DNA of 64,000 bases from Candidatus Aalborgicola lynettensis (GCA_016719405.1 JADJZE010000018.1:372001-436000); one strand, 5' to 3'; positions 24,913-34,666 are shown, counted from the first letter of the stretch. Notes: generated by a model not told the origin, from the sequence alone. Program-made: numbers and translations.

Positions 24913-27180
24913 ATGGGGACATCACAGAAATTCGTACCACCTAACGGCAATCCACCGTTGGGGGCCGTGCCGCACCCGGCTGCAGTCAACGCCACTGCGG
25001 CCAGTTTTGCCGGACTCACAGCCAAATTGGAGTACCTGTCATTGGCTGACTTCGAGCAGGTTCGTCTGGCCTACCGTTTCGCCGACGAGGCCCACTTGGG
25101 ACAACTGCGCAACAGCGGTGAGCCCTACATCACACATCCGATTGCAGTGACCATGCAGTGTGCTGAGTGGAAACTGGATGCACAGGCCCTGATGGCCGCC
25201 TTGTTGCACGACACCTTGGAAGACTGCGGTGTGACCAAAGTCGAACTGATTGAACGCTTTGGCTCCCCTGTGGCCGAATTGGTTGACGGCCTGACCAAAC
25301 TCGACAAGTTGCAATTCAACACCCGCGAAGAAAATCAGGCTGAATCCTTCCGCAAGATGCTACTGGCTATGGCACGCGATGTGCGGGTCATCTTGATTAA
25401 ACTGGCCGACCGTTCGCACAACATGCGCACACTGTCCAATTCCTCACGTACCAAGTGGAATCGAATCGCCTCGGAAACGCTGGACATCTATGCACCCATT
25501 GCACACCGGCTGGGTTTGAACCAAACCTACCGCGAATTGCAAGACCTCGCATTCAGACACCTGCGACCATGGCGCTATGCCGTACTGGCCAAGGCCGTGA
25601 CAAAGGCCCGCAGCCGCAGGCGCGACCTGATTCAGAAGGTACAGAAAGAAGTCGAAACCGCGTTCGCTGGGGCTGGCATGCCGGTTCGCATTGCGGGCAG
25701 AGAAAAAACGCTGTTCTCCATCTACAAGAAAATGGCCAACAAAAACCTGAGCTTCGCGCAGGTAACCGACATCTATGGACTGCGGGTTCTGGTCCCCACT
25801 GTGACCGACTGCTACACCGCTTTGGGCATACTGCACCAGCTCTACAAGCCATTGCCAGGCAAATTCAAGGACCACATTGCCATTGCCAAGCTCAACGGTT
25901 ACCAGTCCTTGCACACCACCCTCATCGGACCTGCGGGTGTCAATGTTGAATTCCAAATGCGAACGGAGGCCATGCACATCGTGGCGGAATCCGGCGTCGC
26001 GGCACATTGGCTCTACAAGGTCAAGAACCCTGATGACGCTGCATCGGACCGGCTGGGCAGCCAGTGGCTACAGTCGCTATTGGACATACAGGACGAAACG
26101 CGCGATGCCGCAGAATTTTGGGATCACGTCAAAGTCGATCTATTTCCCGATGCCGTTTACGTGTTCACCCCCAAGAGCCAGATCATGGCCATGCCGCGCG
26201 GTGCGACGGTGGTCGACTTTGCTTACGCCATCCACAGCAATGTGGGTGACCGCACCATGGCAGCGCGCATCAATGGCGAATCGGTCCCACTGCGCACCGA
26301 ACTAAAAAACGGCGATGTGGTAGAGGTGGTTACGGCCCCCGTTTCCACGCCCAACCCGGCCTGGCTGAGTTTTGTCCGCACAGGCCGTGCCCGCTCCAAG
26401 ATTCGCCACCATCTCAAGACCATGGCACACACCGAATCAAAAGACCTGGGCGAACGCTTGTTGGCGCAGGCTCTGCGCAGTGAAGGCATAGATCGGATTC
26501 CAGATGAAGACCCCCAATTCACCCCCGTGTGGGAGAAATTGCTGCGTTTTACCGGCAGCAAAGATCGAACAGAATTACTGACCGACATTGGGCTTGGCAA
26601 ACGCATTGCCAACATTGTTGCCAAACGCATGGCCCATTTACTGGCAGAAAATGGTCTACGCCCGGACGCGCTGCTGCTAACACGCGAGCGTTTCACGGCC
26701 CATGAAACCGCCGTGCAAGGCGTTATTACCCTGGATGGAAGTGAGAACGCCTCGGTTCAATTTGCCGCCTGCTGCCGTCCTATTCCAGGCGACGCCATTG
26801 TGGGCTATTTGGGGCGCGGAGAAGGCTTGGCAGTGCACACCCACGATTGCCCTGCCGCAAAAAAATTGCAGATCAAAGACAGTGAACGTTTCATTGGCGT
26901 GGACTGGGCCGACGATCCAGTTAGACCTTTTCAAACCGGCATTGTGGTCACCGTCCACAACGGCAAAGGCGTACTGGCCAAAGTGGCTGCAGCACTGGCA
27001 GCCGCCGAGGCCGATATCGTGCACATCGACATGGGGCAAGAGGCTATTCATGAACATGCCGATTTGCGCTTTGTGGTCGCTGTGCGGGACACCGCCCATT
27101 TGGAAAATGCCCTGCGCAACCTCAACCGCGCCTCCGTTGTTCTGCGTGCGGCACGCAGCAAGGTACCCATGCCCGGCTAG
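24913..27180 (+). CDS. spoT: Bifunctional (p)ppGpp synthetase/hydrolase SpoT
   Basis: A 755-residue RelA/SpoT homologue. The hydrolase HD domain is intact: 'GEPYITHPIAVTMQ' (His75), 'LLHDTLEDCGV' (His-Asp at 99-100) and 'IKLADRSHNMRTL'. The synthetase region has 'GREKTLFSIYKKM', 'DIYGLRVLVPTVTDCYTALG' and 'NGYQSLHTTLIGP'. TGS ('VFTPKSQIMAMPRGATVVDF') and C-terminal zinc-finger/ACT regions ('CCRPIPGDAIVGY', 'IVVTVHNGKGVLAKV') follow. The HD residues argue that it both makes and destroys (p)ppGpp. It overlaps greB by 4 bp at convergent 3' ends. Confidence 0.95.
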   Translation: MGTSQKFVPPNGNPPLGAVPHPAAVNATAASFAGLTAKLEYLSLADFEQVRLAYRFADEAHLGQLRNSGEPYITHPIAVTMQCAEWKLDAQALMAALLHDTLEDCGVTKVELIERFGSPVAELVDGLTKLDKLQFNTREENQAESFRKMLLAMARDVRVILIKLADRSHNMRTLSNSSRTKWNRIASETLDIYAPIAHRLGLNQTYRELQDLAFRHLRPWRYAVLAKAVTKARSRRRDLIQKVQKEVETAFAGAGMPVRIAGREKTLFSIYKKMANKNLSFAQVTDIYGLRVLVPTVTDCYTALGILHQLYKPLPGKFKDHIAIAKLNGYQSLHTTLIGPAGVNVEFQMRTEAMHIVAESGVAAHWLYKVKNPDDAASDRLGSQWLQSLLDIQDETRDAAEFWDHVKVDLFPDAVYVFTPKSQIMAMPRGATVVDFAYAIHSNVGDRTMAARINGESVPLRTELKNGDVVEVVTAPVSTPNPAWLSFVRTGRARSKIRHHLKTMAHTESKDLGERLLAQALRSEGIDRIPDEDPQFTPVWEKLLRFTGSKDRTELLTDIGLGKRIANIVAKRMAHLLAENGLRPDALLLTRERFTAHETAVQGVITLDGSENASVQFAACCRPIPGDAIVGYLGRGEGLAVHTHDCPAAKKLQIKDSERFIGVDWADDPVRPFQTGIVVTVHNGKGVLAKVAAALAAAEADIVHIDMGQEAIHEHADLRFVVAVRDTAHLENALRNLNRASVVLRAARSKVPMPG

Positions 27181-27737
27181 TTTGCAGCGGGTGCCGGGTA
27201 GCGCACATCCAGCACTTCAATCTCCTGTACGGCACCGGGAACAACCAGTTTCAAACTATCTCCCTGTCGCGCTTTGAGCAGCGTGCGTGCAATGGGAGAA
27301 ACCCAACTCACCTCACCCCTTAAGCTGTCCGCTTCATCAATACCGGTAATGGTGACCGTGCGCTCTAGATGGGCTTCGTCCACATAGGTGACTGTTGCGC
27401 CAAAAAAAATCTGGTCGCTACCAAAATGCACAGACGGATTCACAATCTCGGCCATTTCCATCCGATGTGTCAGAAAGCGGATTCGACGATCAATTTCCCG
27501 CAACCGCTTCTTGCCATACAGGTAATCGCCGTTTTCTGAGCGATCCCCATTGCTGGCCGCCCAATGCACAATTTCCACGATCTTGGGTCGTTCGTTGTCG
27601 ATCAAATCCAGCAACTCGCCGCGCATATGCGCATAGCCCTGGGGTGTCATGTAATTTTTGCTGCCCGCAGGAATGGGGGGTAACTGCGGACCGTCATCGG
27701 CATCCTCTGCCGGCTCTTTGGTAAATGCTTTGTTCAT
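27177..27737 (-). CDS. greB: GreA/GreB-family transcription elongation factor, probably GreB
   Basis: A 186-residue protein. An N-terminal extension of about 25 residues precedes 'NYMTPQGYAHMRGELLDLI' and the coiled-coil tip 'ASNGDRSENGDYLYGKKRLREIDRRI', whose acidic Asp/Glu residues insert into the RNA polymerase secondary channel to trigger RNA cleavage. The C-terminal FKBP-like domain has 'FGATVTYVDE', 'VSWVSPIARTLLKARQGDSL'. GreB is favoured over GreA by 'SENGDYLYGKKRLREID'. The ATG at 27737 is the first plausible start; a Met 10 codons upstream cannot be ruled out. The 3' end overlaps spoT. Confidence 0.85.
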   Translation of the reverse strand: MNKAFTKEPAEDADDGPQLPPIPAGSKNYMTPQGYAHMRGELLDLIDNERPKIVEIVHWAASNGDRSENGDYLYGKKRLREIDRRIRFLTHRMEMAEIVNPSVHFGSDQIFFGATVTYVDEAHLERTVTITGIDEADSLRGEVSWVSPIARTLLKARQGDSLKLVVPGAVQEIEVLDVRYPAPAAN

Positions 27738-27771
27738 GGAGACCGGTTCACCCATCAACCAACCCATAACC

Positions 27772-29136
27772 TCATGGTTGCAACACCTGGTTGATGGTCG
27801 CCACGGTCGTTCCATCGGCTGCACCACTCAATGCCAGCAAACGCATTTTTGACGCCAAATACAAATAACGCGCTTGCGCCAAATCACGCTGCACCACCAT
27901 GCGCTGCTGCTCGGCATTCATGATATCGAGCACCGTACGGCTGCCCGCTTCAAATGATTTGCGACTCGATAGCACCAGCTGATCCGACGAACGCAGTGCC
28001 TGCTCCAACGCAGCAATTTTGGGAGCGCTTTCGGTCACACTGCGAAACTCCTTGTAAACCCGCACCTGCAAATCCCTGCGCCCCGCCTCCAACGCCTGTT
28101 CCGCGCGCTCCTGGCGCAGCAAAGCCTGACGCACCTGCGAACTCACATAACCCCCGGCAAAAAGCGGAATATTGACCTGCACGCCCGCCGAGTGATTGAT
28201 GTAGCGCGTACTGAGGTTGGACGTACTGTCACTCAAACTATTGGACCACTGCAACACCGCATCCACCGTCGGGTAATGACCCGCGCTAGCCTTCTTGACC
28301 TCTTCGCGCGCGACCTCCACCCTTGCCAACAAAGACCTCAGCTGTGGACTACTGCGCACCGCCCGATCCACCCATGCATCCAAAGCAGCAGGTTCCAGCG
28401 GCGCGGCAGAAAAACGCGAAACATTCAACGCCGACACTCCATCAAGCGGAGCGGCCATCATCGCCTGCAACTGCTGCAAGGTATACGCAACGTACTGGCG
28501 CGCCTCTAACTCCGCAGCCCGGTTCATATCCAACCTCGCCTGCGCTTCGTCCACATCTGTACGAACACCCGATCCACCCGCGAACGACTTGCGCGCCAGA
28601 TCAAGCTGCACAACCAGGGTTTTTTGCTGCGCCATTACCAGCGAGAGCTGATCGCGGCTCAACATCGCGTCGAAATACGCGCCGGTGATCCGGGTAGCCA
28701 AGTTTTGCTCCTCCTGCAGCAATGCTGCCTCGGAATCATCGACCTGGGCCTGGGTCTGCCGGTATTGCGCCAACAACTGCGGACGAAACAACGGCTGGCG
28801 CAAGGTAAGCGACTGGCTCTCGCTCGGGTACTCCGACTGAACCGTGCGCTCAGTGCCCTGAAAATCGGGGGTGGTACTCGTCAACCGGTTGTTGGTACGT
28901 GACACATTCGCATTCACGTTGGGAAAAAACTGTGCCCGTGCTTGTGGCAGACCCTCACGGTCCGCAGCAGCGGATGCACGTGCGGCCAAAATCCCGGCAT
29001 CACTCGACCGGGCGGCCTCGTACGCCTGCAACAAGTCCATTGCGTTTGCCGCCAACGACAGGCAAAACAAGCCTCCACCACAAACGAGCCGTTTCAAGGG
29101 CAAACGCAGGCGTGCATATTCCAGCTCAAAACGCAT
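27772..29136 (-). CDS. TolC-family outer membrane channel of the type I secretion system
   Basis: A 454-residue outer membrane protein with a signal segment (residues about 15-32, ending LAANAMDLLQ). Two internally similar halves carry the typical TolC helices: 'GLPQARAQFFPNVNANVSRT', 'LTLRQPLFRP', 'GVRTDVDEAQARLDM' and, in the second half, 'AGHYPTVDAVLQWSNS', 'VNIPLFAGGYVSSQVRQA' and 'GSRTVLDIMNAEQQRM'. It should form the trimeric exit duct that spans the periplasm and outer membrane for the ABC/HlyD exporter encoded just upstream. It is the last gene of the operon. Confidence 0.93.
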   Translation of the reverse strand: MRFELEYARLRLPLKRLVCGGGLFCLSLAANAMDLLQAYEAARSSDAGILAARASAAADREGLPQARAQFFPNVNANVSRTNNRLTSTTPDFQGTERTVQSEYPSESQSLTLRQPLFRPQLLAQYRQTQAQVDDSEAALLQEEQNLATRITGAYFDAMLSRDQLSLVMAQQKTLVVQLDLARKSFAGGSGVRTDVDEAQARLDMNRAAELEARQYVAYTLQQLQAMMAAPLDGVSALNVSRFSAAPLEPAALDAWVDRAVRSSPQLRSLLARVEVAREEVKKASAGHYPTVDAVLQWSNSLSDSTSNLSTRYINHSAGVQVNIPLFAGGYVSSQVRQALLRQERAEQALEAGRRDLQVRVYKEFRSVTESAPKIAALEQALRSSDQLVLSSRKSFEAGSRTVLDIMNAEQQRMVVQRDLAQARYLYLASKMRLLALSGAADGTTVATINQVLQP

Positions 29137-29143
29137 GATGCAA

Positions 29144-30514
29144 TTACTCCTCTTTCATTGAATGAGCCACCCGCTTCGTCAACGGGCTCAACAGATACGT
29201 CAACAACGAACGTTCGCCGGTCAAGAACACCACCTCTACGGGCATACCCGGGTGCAACTGCCGCTTGCCCAACTGCTTGAATCCGTCCTCCGTTACCACC
29301 ACCCGCGCCAGGTAATACCCCACGCCGGTTTGTGGCTCCACGCGCAAATCTCCTGAAACCGTAACCACCTTACCTTGCACCACCAGTTGAGGCGTATGCG
29401 CAAAGGAAGAAAACCGCACATCCACCGGCAAATCCGCATGCACCCGGTCAATTAAATGCGGCTGCACACGCGCCTCAATCAACAGCGACTGATTGGCCGG
29501 CACGATATCCATCAATTTCTGTCCTGAAGCAATCACCCCACCCACCGACTGAACGCTCAAATCCAGCACCTGCCCATCGGCTGGTGACCGGATTTCGGTG
29601 CGGCCCAAATCATCCCGAATGGCACGGTACTTCGCTTCTTCACCCTGCACCTCGCGCCCCACATCCGCCAATTGCGACTCCACCTCCTTGCGGTACTCCG
29701 CCTGGCGCACAATCGCGCGCTGCTGCAGTTCCGCTATCGAGCGTTTGGCGCGCAAAATACTGCCCTGCAAATCGGCAATACCCGAACCCGACTCCGCTGA
29801 CATACGCTCCAGTTCGAGCATGCGGTTGCGCGGCGCATACCCCTCACTGACCAGACTGCGCGTGTGGCCCAACTCTTCCGCCAACAAAGCCTGCTGGCTC
29901 TTGCGGTTGGCCAAAATCGTTGTGTATGCCTCAATCTGCGCCTGTTGCCCCTGAATAGCCTCCTGAATCGACTGTGCCTCTGCCGCCAGCGATGCACGGC
30001 GCGACTGCAACAACTGCTCCTGCGTGGTCACAATCTGGCGGACCTGCGGCGCCTTCAAGGCATCTTGCACATCCTTGTGAAACACTATTTTTTGCAAACC
30101 TTGCTGTTCTGCGAGCAAACGGTTCTCCATGGCACGCAGCCCCAGATAACGCTGGCGCACCGATTCAAAATTGGCGCGCACCGCCGCCTCGTCCAAACGC
30201 ACCAGCAACTGCCCCTCCTTGACCAAATCACCCTCCTTGACGGCAACCTCCTTGACCAACCCGCCGGTCAGGTGCTGAACCGGTTTTCGCTTGGTATCAA
30301 TCGCCACCATCCCCGCACCTGGAACCCCCTCATCCAAAGGCGCCAGGCCAGCCCATAACAAAAAGCCGCCAAAACCGATACCCAAAGCCCACAAACCAAT
30401 ACGCGCAGCACGCCCGGACTGGCTGCTTTCGGTGCCGGATTGTGTCTCACGCGGCGTGGCATCGGTCACCGGAAGCTGGGCTTTATGCAACTGGGGAAAT
30501 TTGTGTGTAGTCAT
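29144..30514 (-). CDS. HlyD-family periplasmic adaptor of the type I secretion system
   Basis: A 456-residue membrane fusion protein. A single N-terminal membrane helix (about residues 36-58, 'IGLWALGIGFGGFLLWAGLA') is followed by a lipoyl-like half motif ('VKEVAVKEGDLVKEGQLLVRLDE'), a long coiled coil (about 105-290) and the C-terminal beta-barrel region ('SPADGQVLDLSVQSVGGVI', 'LHPGMPVEVVFLTGERSLLTYL'). It links the inner-membrane ABC pump to the TolC channel. It begins 37 bp after the ABC transporter stop and ends 7 bp before the TolC start. Confidence 0.94.
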   Translation of the reverse strand: MTTHKFPQLHKAQLPVTDATPRETQSGTESSQSGRAARIGLWALGIGFGGFLLWAGLAPLDEGVPGAGMVAIDTKRKPVQHLTGGLVKEVAVKEGDLVKEGQLLVRLDEAAVRANFESVRQRYLGLRAMENRLLAEQQGLQKIVFHKDVQDALKAPQVRQIVTTQEQLLQSRRASLAAEAQSIQEAIQGQQAQIEAYTTILANRKSQQALLAEELGHTRSLVSEGYAPRNRMLELERMSAESGSGIADLQGSILRAKRSIAELQQRAIVRQAEYRKEVESQLADVGREVQGEEAKYRAIRDDLGRTEIRSPADGQVLDLSVQSVGGVIASGQKLMDIVPANQSLLIEARVQPHLIDRVHADLPVDVRFSSFAHTPQLVVQGKVVTVSGDLRVEPQTGVGYYLARVVVTEDGFKQLGKRQLHPGMPVEVVFLTGERSLLTYLLSPLTKRVAHSMKEE

Positions 30515-30550
30515 AACTGAATCTGCAAATGAATATATTGATAACCAAAC

Positions 30551-32296
30551 TCAGGCCGGCATTGGCGCCGCTCCTGACATGGGAGCAGGCCCTGCGCCAG
30601 CCATACCCTGCGCGGCATTTTTGATAGCCGTCACCACCGCATCGCGCGGCCCGTCGAGTTGCACCTGTCCATCCTGCAACACCACAATACGGTCGGCCAC
30701 CTGCACCGCACCCGGCCGATGGGTAATCAAAAAAACCGTCTTGCCCTGCGCCTTGAGCTCCCCTATTGCGGCATACAACGCCGTTTCACCCGCGTCATCC
30801 AAATTCGCGTTCGGCTCATCCAGCACGACCAGTTTGGGGTTGCCGTACATGGCACGCGCCAGTCCGATACGCTGGCGCTGCCCACCCGAAAGCATGTTCC
30901 CTGCTTCTCCAATCGGCGTGTCATAACCCTTTGGAAAGCGCAAAATCATGTCGTGCAAACCGGCACTCTGGGTAGCCCGGATCACCTGCTCGGAATTCAC
31001 ATCGCCAAAACGGGCAATATTTTCGGCAATCGTTCCTTCGAACAATTCAATGTCCTGTGGCAAATAGCCAATGTACGGTCCCAGTTCTTCCCGGTTCCAG
31101 CCGGCAATCGGCGCCCCATCCAGCAAAACCTGTCCGGTTACATCCGGCCAAATCCCCACCATGACCCGCGCCAACGTCGACTTACCCGAACCTGACGGCC
31201 CCAAAATTGCCATTACCGTACCGGCCGGCACATCCAAATCGAGGTGGCGCAGAATCGGGTTGGCACGCCCCGGCGCGCTGGCGCATACATCTCTGAGCAC
31301 CATCGCGCCAATGGGCTCGGCCCCCTTGCAGGGCACCTCACGTGCAGGAAAGTCCACCAGCAACTGCTCCAGCCGGACAAACGCCAAACGCATGCCAATA
31401 AACTGGCGCCAGGTACTGACCAACAGATCAATAGGTGCCAGCGCACGCGTCATCAACACATTGGCAGCAATCATGCCGCCTGGTGACAACTGTCCGTCAA
31501 TCACCAGCAAAGCCCCCGCCCCCAACGACAACGACTGTTGCGCATAGCGGATAAATTTGCTCGCCGCCATCACTCGGTGCGACACATGCTGTGCCACACC
31601 ATTGCGATCCAGCGCCAAGCGGTGCCGCTGCCCCCAACGCGCCTGCAAGTTGCCAACCATGCCCATCGACTCCAGCACCTCGGCGTTGCGCAACTTGCTT
31701 TGCAGGAAGAAGCCCTCATCGGCTGCGGCCTTCGCTGCCGCCTCCGATGGAGCCACTGTACGACGGTGACCAAACCAGGCCAACGCAGCCTGAAACAAGG
31801 CAAACACCACCCCCATCACGCCCAGCCAAGGGTGCAACAGGTACAACACCACCATATAGACAGGCGTCCACGGCGCATCAAAAAAAGCAAAAATGCCATT
31901 GCCCGTCAAAAACTGGCGGATTTGCAGTAAATCGTTAAACGCCCCCGACGGATTGCCACCCGCCTGGCTCAAATGCGCCTCAAAGCTCGCATTGAACACC
32001 TGCGTACCCAGCTTCGCATCCAGCCGCACCCCGGAAGCCACCAGCACGCGCGAGCGCATCCACTCGGCAAACGCCATCACCCCCAGCAAAAACAGCGTCA
32101 CCAACGACACCGCCAGCAAAGTCAGTTCACTCTGGCTGGTCAGCACCCGGTCATACACCTGCAACATATACAAGGTGGGCGTCAACATGAGTACATTGGC
32201 CACCATGCTGAAAACTCCCACCACCACAAATCCGCGGCGGAATGCCCACAGGGTAGAAGTCAAAGCGCTGCGCTTAAAAAAGTCTGGTTTATTCAT
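30551..32296 (-). CDS. Type I secretion ABC transporter, permease-ATPase (second of two)
   Basis: A 581-residue half transporter: about six transmembrane helices (residues 15-300) then an ATPase domain. Walker A 'LGPSGSGKSTLARVMVG', Q-loop 'IGYLPQDIELFEGTI', signature 'MLSGGQRQRIGLARAMYG', Walker B 'LVVLDEPNANLD' and switch His 'FLITHRPGAVQ' are intact, so it should hydrolyse ATP. There is no N-terminal C39 peptidase domain, as in the PrtD/AprD group that exports RTX proteases. The ATG at 32296 (MNKPDFFKRSALTSTL) is preferred because the preceding gene stops 17 bp earlier. It probably pairs with the first ABC subunit. Confidence 0.93.
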   Translation of the reverse strand: MNKPDFFKRSALTSTLWAFRRGFVVVGVFSMVANVLMLTPTLYMLQVYDRVLTSQSELTLLAVSLVTLFLLGVMAFAEWMRSRVLVASGVRLDAKLGTQVFNASFEAHLSQAGGNPSGAFNDLLQIRQFLTGNGIFAFFDAPWTPVYMVVLYLLHPWLGVMGVVFALFQAALAWFGHRRTVAPSEAAAKAAADEGFFLQSKLRNAEVLESMGMVGNLQARWGQRHRLALDRNGVAQHVSHRVMAASKFIRYAQQSLSLGAGALLVIDGQLSPGGMIAANVLMTRALAPIDLLVSTWRQFIGMRLAFVRLEQLLVDFPAREVPCKGAEPIGAMVLRDVCASAPGRANPILRHLDLDVPAGTVMAILGPSGSGKSTLARVMVGIWPDVTGQVLLDGAPIAGWNREELGPYIGYLPQDIELFEGTIAENIARFGDVNSEQVIRATQSAGLHDMILRFPKGYDTPIGEAGNMLSGGQRQRIGLARAMYGNPKLVVLDEPNANLDDAGETALYAAIGELKAQGKTVFLITHRPGAVQVADRIVVLQDGQVQLDGPRDAVVTAIKNAAQGMAGAGPAPMSGAAPMPA

Positions 32297-32312
32297 AACA
32301 CCGGGTATTCGT

Positions 32313-34040
32313 TCATGCCACAGTTGTTGCCAATTGCGCGGAACGCGCCTTGGCAGCCGCATCGCTCAATGCCTTGAGCACATCGTCACGCGGACCAAAA
32401 AACTGGTTTTGCCCATCGCGCAACACCAACATCTTGTCGGCCACCCCCAACACACTGGTGCGGTGCGTCATGACCACAAACGTGGTACCCGAAGCAGCCA
32501 ACTGCGCGATGGCATTGGCCAGCGCCGCATCTCCCTCCTCGTCAAGGCTCGAATTGGGTTCATCGAGCACCACAAAACGCGGATTTCCGTAAAGCGCACG
32601 CGCCAACGCCACACGCTGGCGCTGGCCGCCCGAGAGCATGGCCCCCTCACGCCCAACAGCCTGGTTGTAGCCCTGGGGCAGACCCATGATGAAATCGTGC
32701 AATCCCACCGCCCGCGCCGCAGCCTCCACCTTTTCCTGGTCCAGCACACCAAAGCGGGCAATATTGTCCGCAATGGAGCCCTCCAACAACTCCACGCCCT
32801 GCGGTAAATACCCCACATGCGGCCCCAACTCCTGCTTGTTCCAGGTAAAAACATCCGCGCCGTCAAGCCGCACCTTGCCATTGCTCGCGGGCCACAGCCC
32901 CACCAGCAAACGCGCCAGCGTCGTTTTGCCCGAGGCCGATGGCCCCACCACCACCAGCACCTCGCCTGGCGACAAACCCAAGCTGACCCCCTTCAGAATC
33001 GGCTGCTGCGTGCCCGGAGCGGCCGCCATCACGTTATCCACAATCACCATCCCCCGGGGCTGCGGCAATGGCATGCCCGCTGCTGACTTTGGCACCGTTG
33101 CCAGCAAACCATCAAGCCGCGCGTACGCACCGCGCACATTCACTACCGCCTGCCACTGACCGACCACTTGCACCAGCGGCGCCAAAACCCGCCCCCCCAG
33201 AATGGACGCCACGATCATGTAAGACGCCCCGCCGTTGAGTTCATTGCGCAGCAACAACCATGCCCCCAGGCCCAGTAGCAAGGAACCCACCACGTTCTGT
33301 ACAAATTTGGAAATCGCCTGGTAAAACCCCGCATGGTCCGAAGCCGTCGCCTGCAAGGCCAGGAAATCGCGCTGTTTCCCCATCCAGCGGTCGTGTACGC
33401 TGCGCAACATCCCCATCGACTCAATCACCTGCGCGTTACGCAAAGTTCCGTCTGCATACTGCTGCGCCGCAACCGCCGCACGGTTGGCATCGGTCAAAGG
33501 CGGCTGCGTACTGCGCTCATTGAGCCAACCCACAAACGTCTGCACCACCGCCGCCACCACCGCCGACCAGCCCAACACCGGGCTGATGGCAAAAATGAGC
33601 ACCAGAAACACCAGCGACGCCGGCGCATCCATACACGCCGTCAATACCGGCGACCCCAGAAAATCCCGCACCGACTTGAAATCCTGCATGGGCTGAATGC
33701 CACCACAGGGCAAGCGCTTCAGGTTGGCGGCAAAAATCACATTGAACACCCGCGCACTCAAACGTTTGTCCAGGTCCAACGACGCCTCGTGCAACACCTC
33801 TGCACGCACCCACTCCAGCACCTCCATCAACGCCACGGCGCCCAGCACCATCACCGTCAACATGGCCAGCGTCATGTGGCTGCGGCTATTCACCACCCGG
33901 TCATACACCTCCAGCATATATACCGTAGGGGCCAACACCAGCAAACTGGTGACCAGACTGAAACCGGCCGCCCTCTTGAAAAAAGGCTTCAAACCCACCA
34001 GCGCCTGGTACAACTCCGATGGGGGGGCATTTCGACTCAT
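32313..34040 (-). CDS. Type I secretion ABC transporter, permease-ATPase (first of two)
   Basis: A 575-residue PrtD/AprD-type half transporter, homologous to the neighbour. Walker A 'VGPSASGKTTLARLLVG', Q-loop 'VGYLPQGVELLEGSI', signature 'MLSGGQRQRVALARALYG', Walker B 'FVVLDEPNSSLDEEGD' and 'FVVMTHRTSVL' are all present. Because both members of the pair keep complete ATPase motifs, either a heterodimer with two active sites or two separate homodimers is possible. Its start ATG overlaps the stop of the TnpB-like gene (ATGA, 34037-34040), so its translation is probably coupled to it. Confidence 0.93.
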   Translation of the reverse strand: MSRNAPPSELYQALVGLKPFFKRAAGFSLVTSLLVLAPTVYMLEVYDRVVNSRSHMTLAMLTVMVLGAVALMEVLEWVRAEVLHEASLDLDKRLSARVFNVIFAANLKRLPCGGIQPMQDFKSVRDFLGSPVLTACMDAPASLVFLVLIFAISPVLGWSAVVAAVVQTFVGWLNERSTQPPLTDANRAAVAAQQYADGTLRNAQVIESMGMLRSVHDRWMGKQRDFLALQATASDHAGFYQAISKFVQNVVGSLLLGLGAWLLLRNELNGGASYMIVASILGGRVLAPLVQVVGQWQAVVNVRGAYARLDGLLATVPKSAAGMPLPQPRGMVIVDNVMAAAPGTQQPILKGVSLGLSPGEVLVVVGPSASGKTTLARLLVGLWPASNGKVRLDGADVFTWNKQELGPHVGYLPQGVELLEGSIADNIARFGVLDQEKVEAAARAVGLHDFIMGLPQGYNQAVGREGAMLSGGQRQRVALARALYGNPRFVVLDEPNSSLDEEGDAALANAIAQLAASGTTFVVMTHRTSVLGVADKMLVLRDGQNQFFGPRDDVLKALSDAAAKARSAQLATTVA

Positions 34041-34666
34041 ACAGACTCCTCAACCAAAACATACTCCGGCAAATCAGAACCGGCGGACTCTACCGTGGCG
34101 GCAGAGGGCTCCTGCAGCACAGCGCCCGGCTGCGCGCCCTGCTCGTCACCAAACACGAACGACAGCGCAAACAAACCATCGGCCTGGCGCGCCATCACAA
34201 TCTCAAACAACTTTTGCTCCTTGAACTGCGCTTCGGCCTGGGCTTGCAAAACCAGCGCAAAACGCATGCGCCCGTCCAGCGTAAACATGGACAACTGCCC
34301 GTTTTTCACACTCAAGGTGTGGCGGTCAAAATACACCGGGCACGTATCGGAAAACCGCAGCAACGGCAAGGGCTTGTCGCCCAGCCGCGCAAGATTGAAT
34401 GGACTACCCGGGCTCTGGTACACCACCCGACAGGTGCGCGACACCGAATAAATGGCATTGCACACCATTTGCGAACCCAACTCCGGAAAACGCTCGCGCA
34501 CCGTGCGGTACATCAAATGGTGCAAAGCCACCCGGTTCCACACCCGGGTCTGCGCCACCACCGGTGCCAGCACGTTACAAACTTGTGCAAAAACACGCTG
34601 CAAAGCCAGCAACCTATCCAGTTGCTCAGGTGTTGTATTCAGCGGGACGCGCAGCACATTCTTCAT
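34037..34666 (-). CDS. TnpB (IS200/IS605 OrfB) N-terminal-half-like protein, no nuclease domain
   Basis: A 209-residue protein with an order of segments that resembles the N-terminal (wedge/REC) half of TnpB-type proteins: 'MKNVLRVPLNTTPEQLDRLL' with a following 'FAQVCNVLAPVV' (1-38), then 'ALHHLMYRTVRERFPELGSQ' (47-66), a strand with 'DRHTLSVKNGQLSMFTLDGR' (114-133), and 'FEIVMARQADGLFALSFVFG' (154-173). In TnpB the RuvC nuclease begins after this point; here the protein instead ends in an acidic Ala/Glu/Ser-rich tail. No RuvC acidic residues or zinc finger are present. It is the first gene coupled to the secretion operon (4-bp overlap) and lies 59 bp after the M10 protease gene. I infer a domesticated fragment with a binding or regulatory role; the match is by eye only. 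Confidence 0.6.
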   Translation of the reverse strand: MKNVLRVPLNTTPEQLDRLLALQRVFAQVCNVLAPVVAQTRVWNRVALHHLMYRTVRERFPELGSQMVCNAIYSVSRTCRVVYQSPGSPFNLARLGDKPLPLLRFSDTCPVYFDRHTLSVKNGQLSMFTLDGRMRFALVLQAQAEAQFKEQKLFEIVMARQADGLFALSFVFGDEQGAQPGAVLQEPSAATVESAGSDLPEYVLVEESV

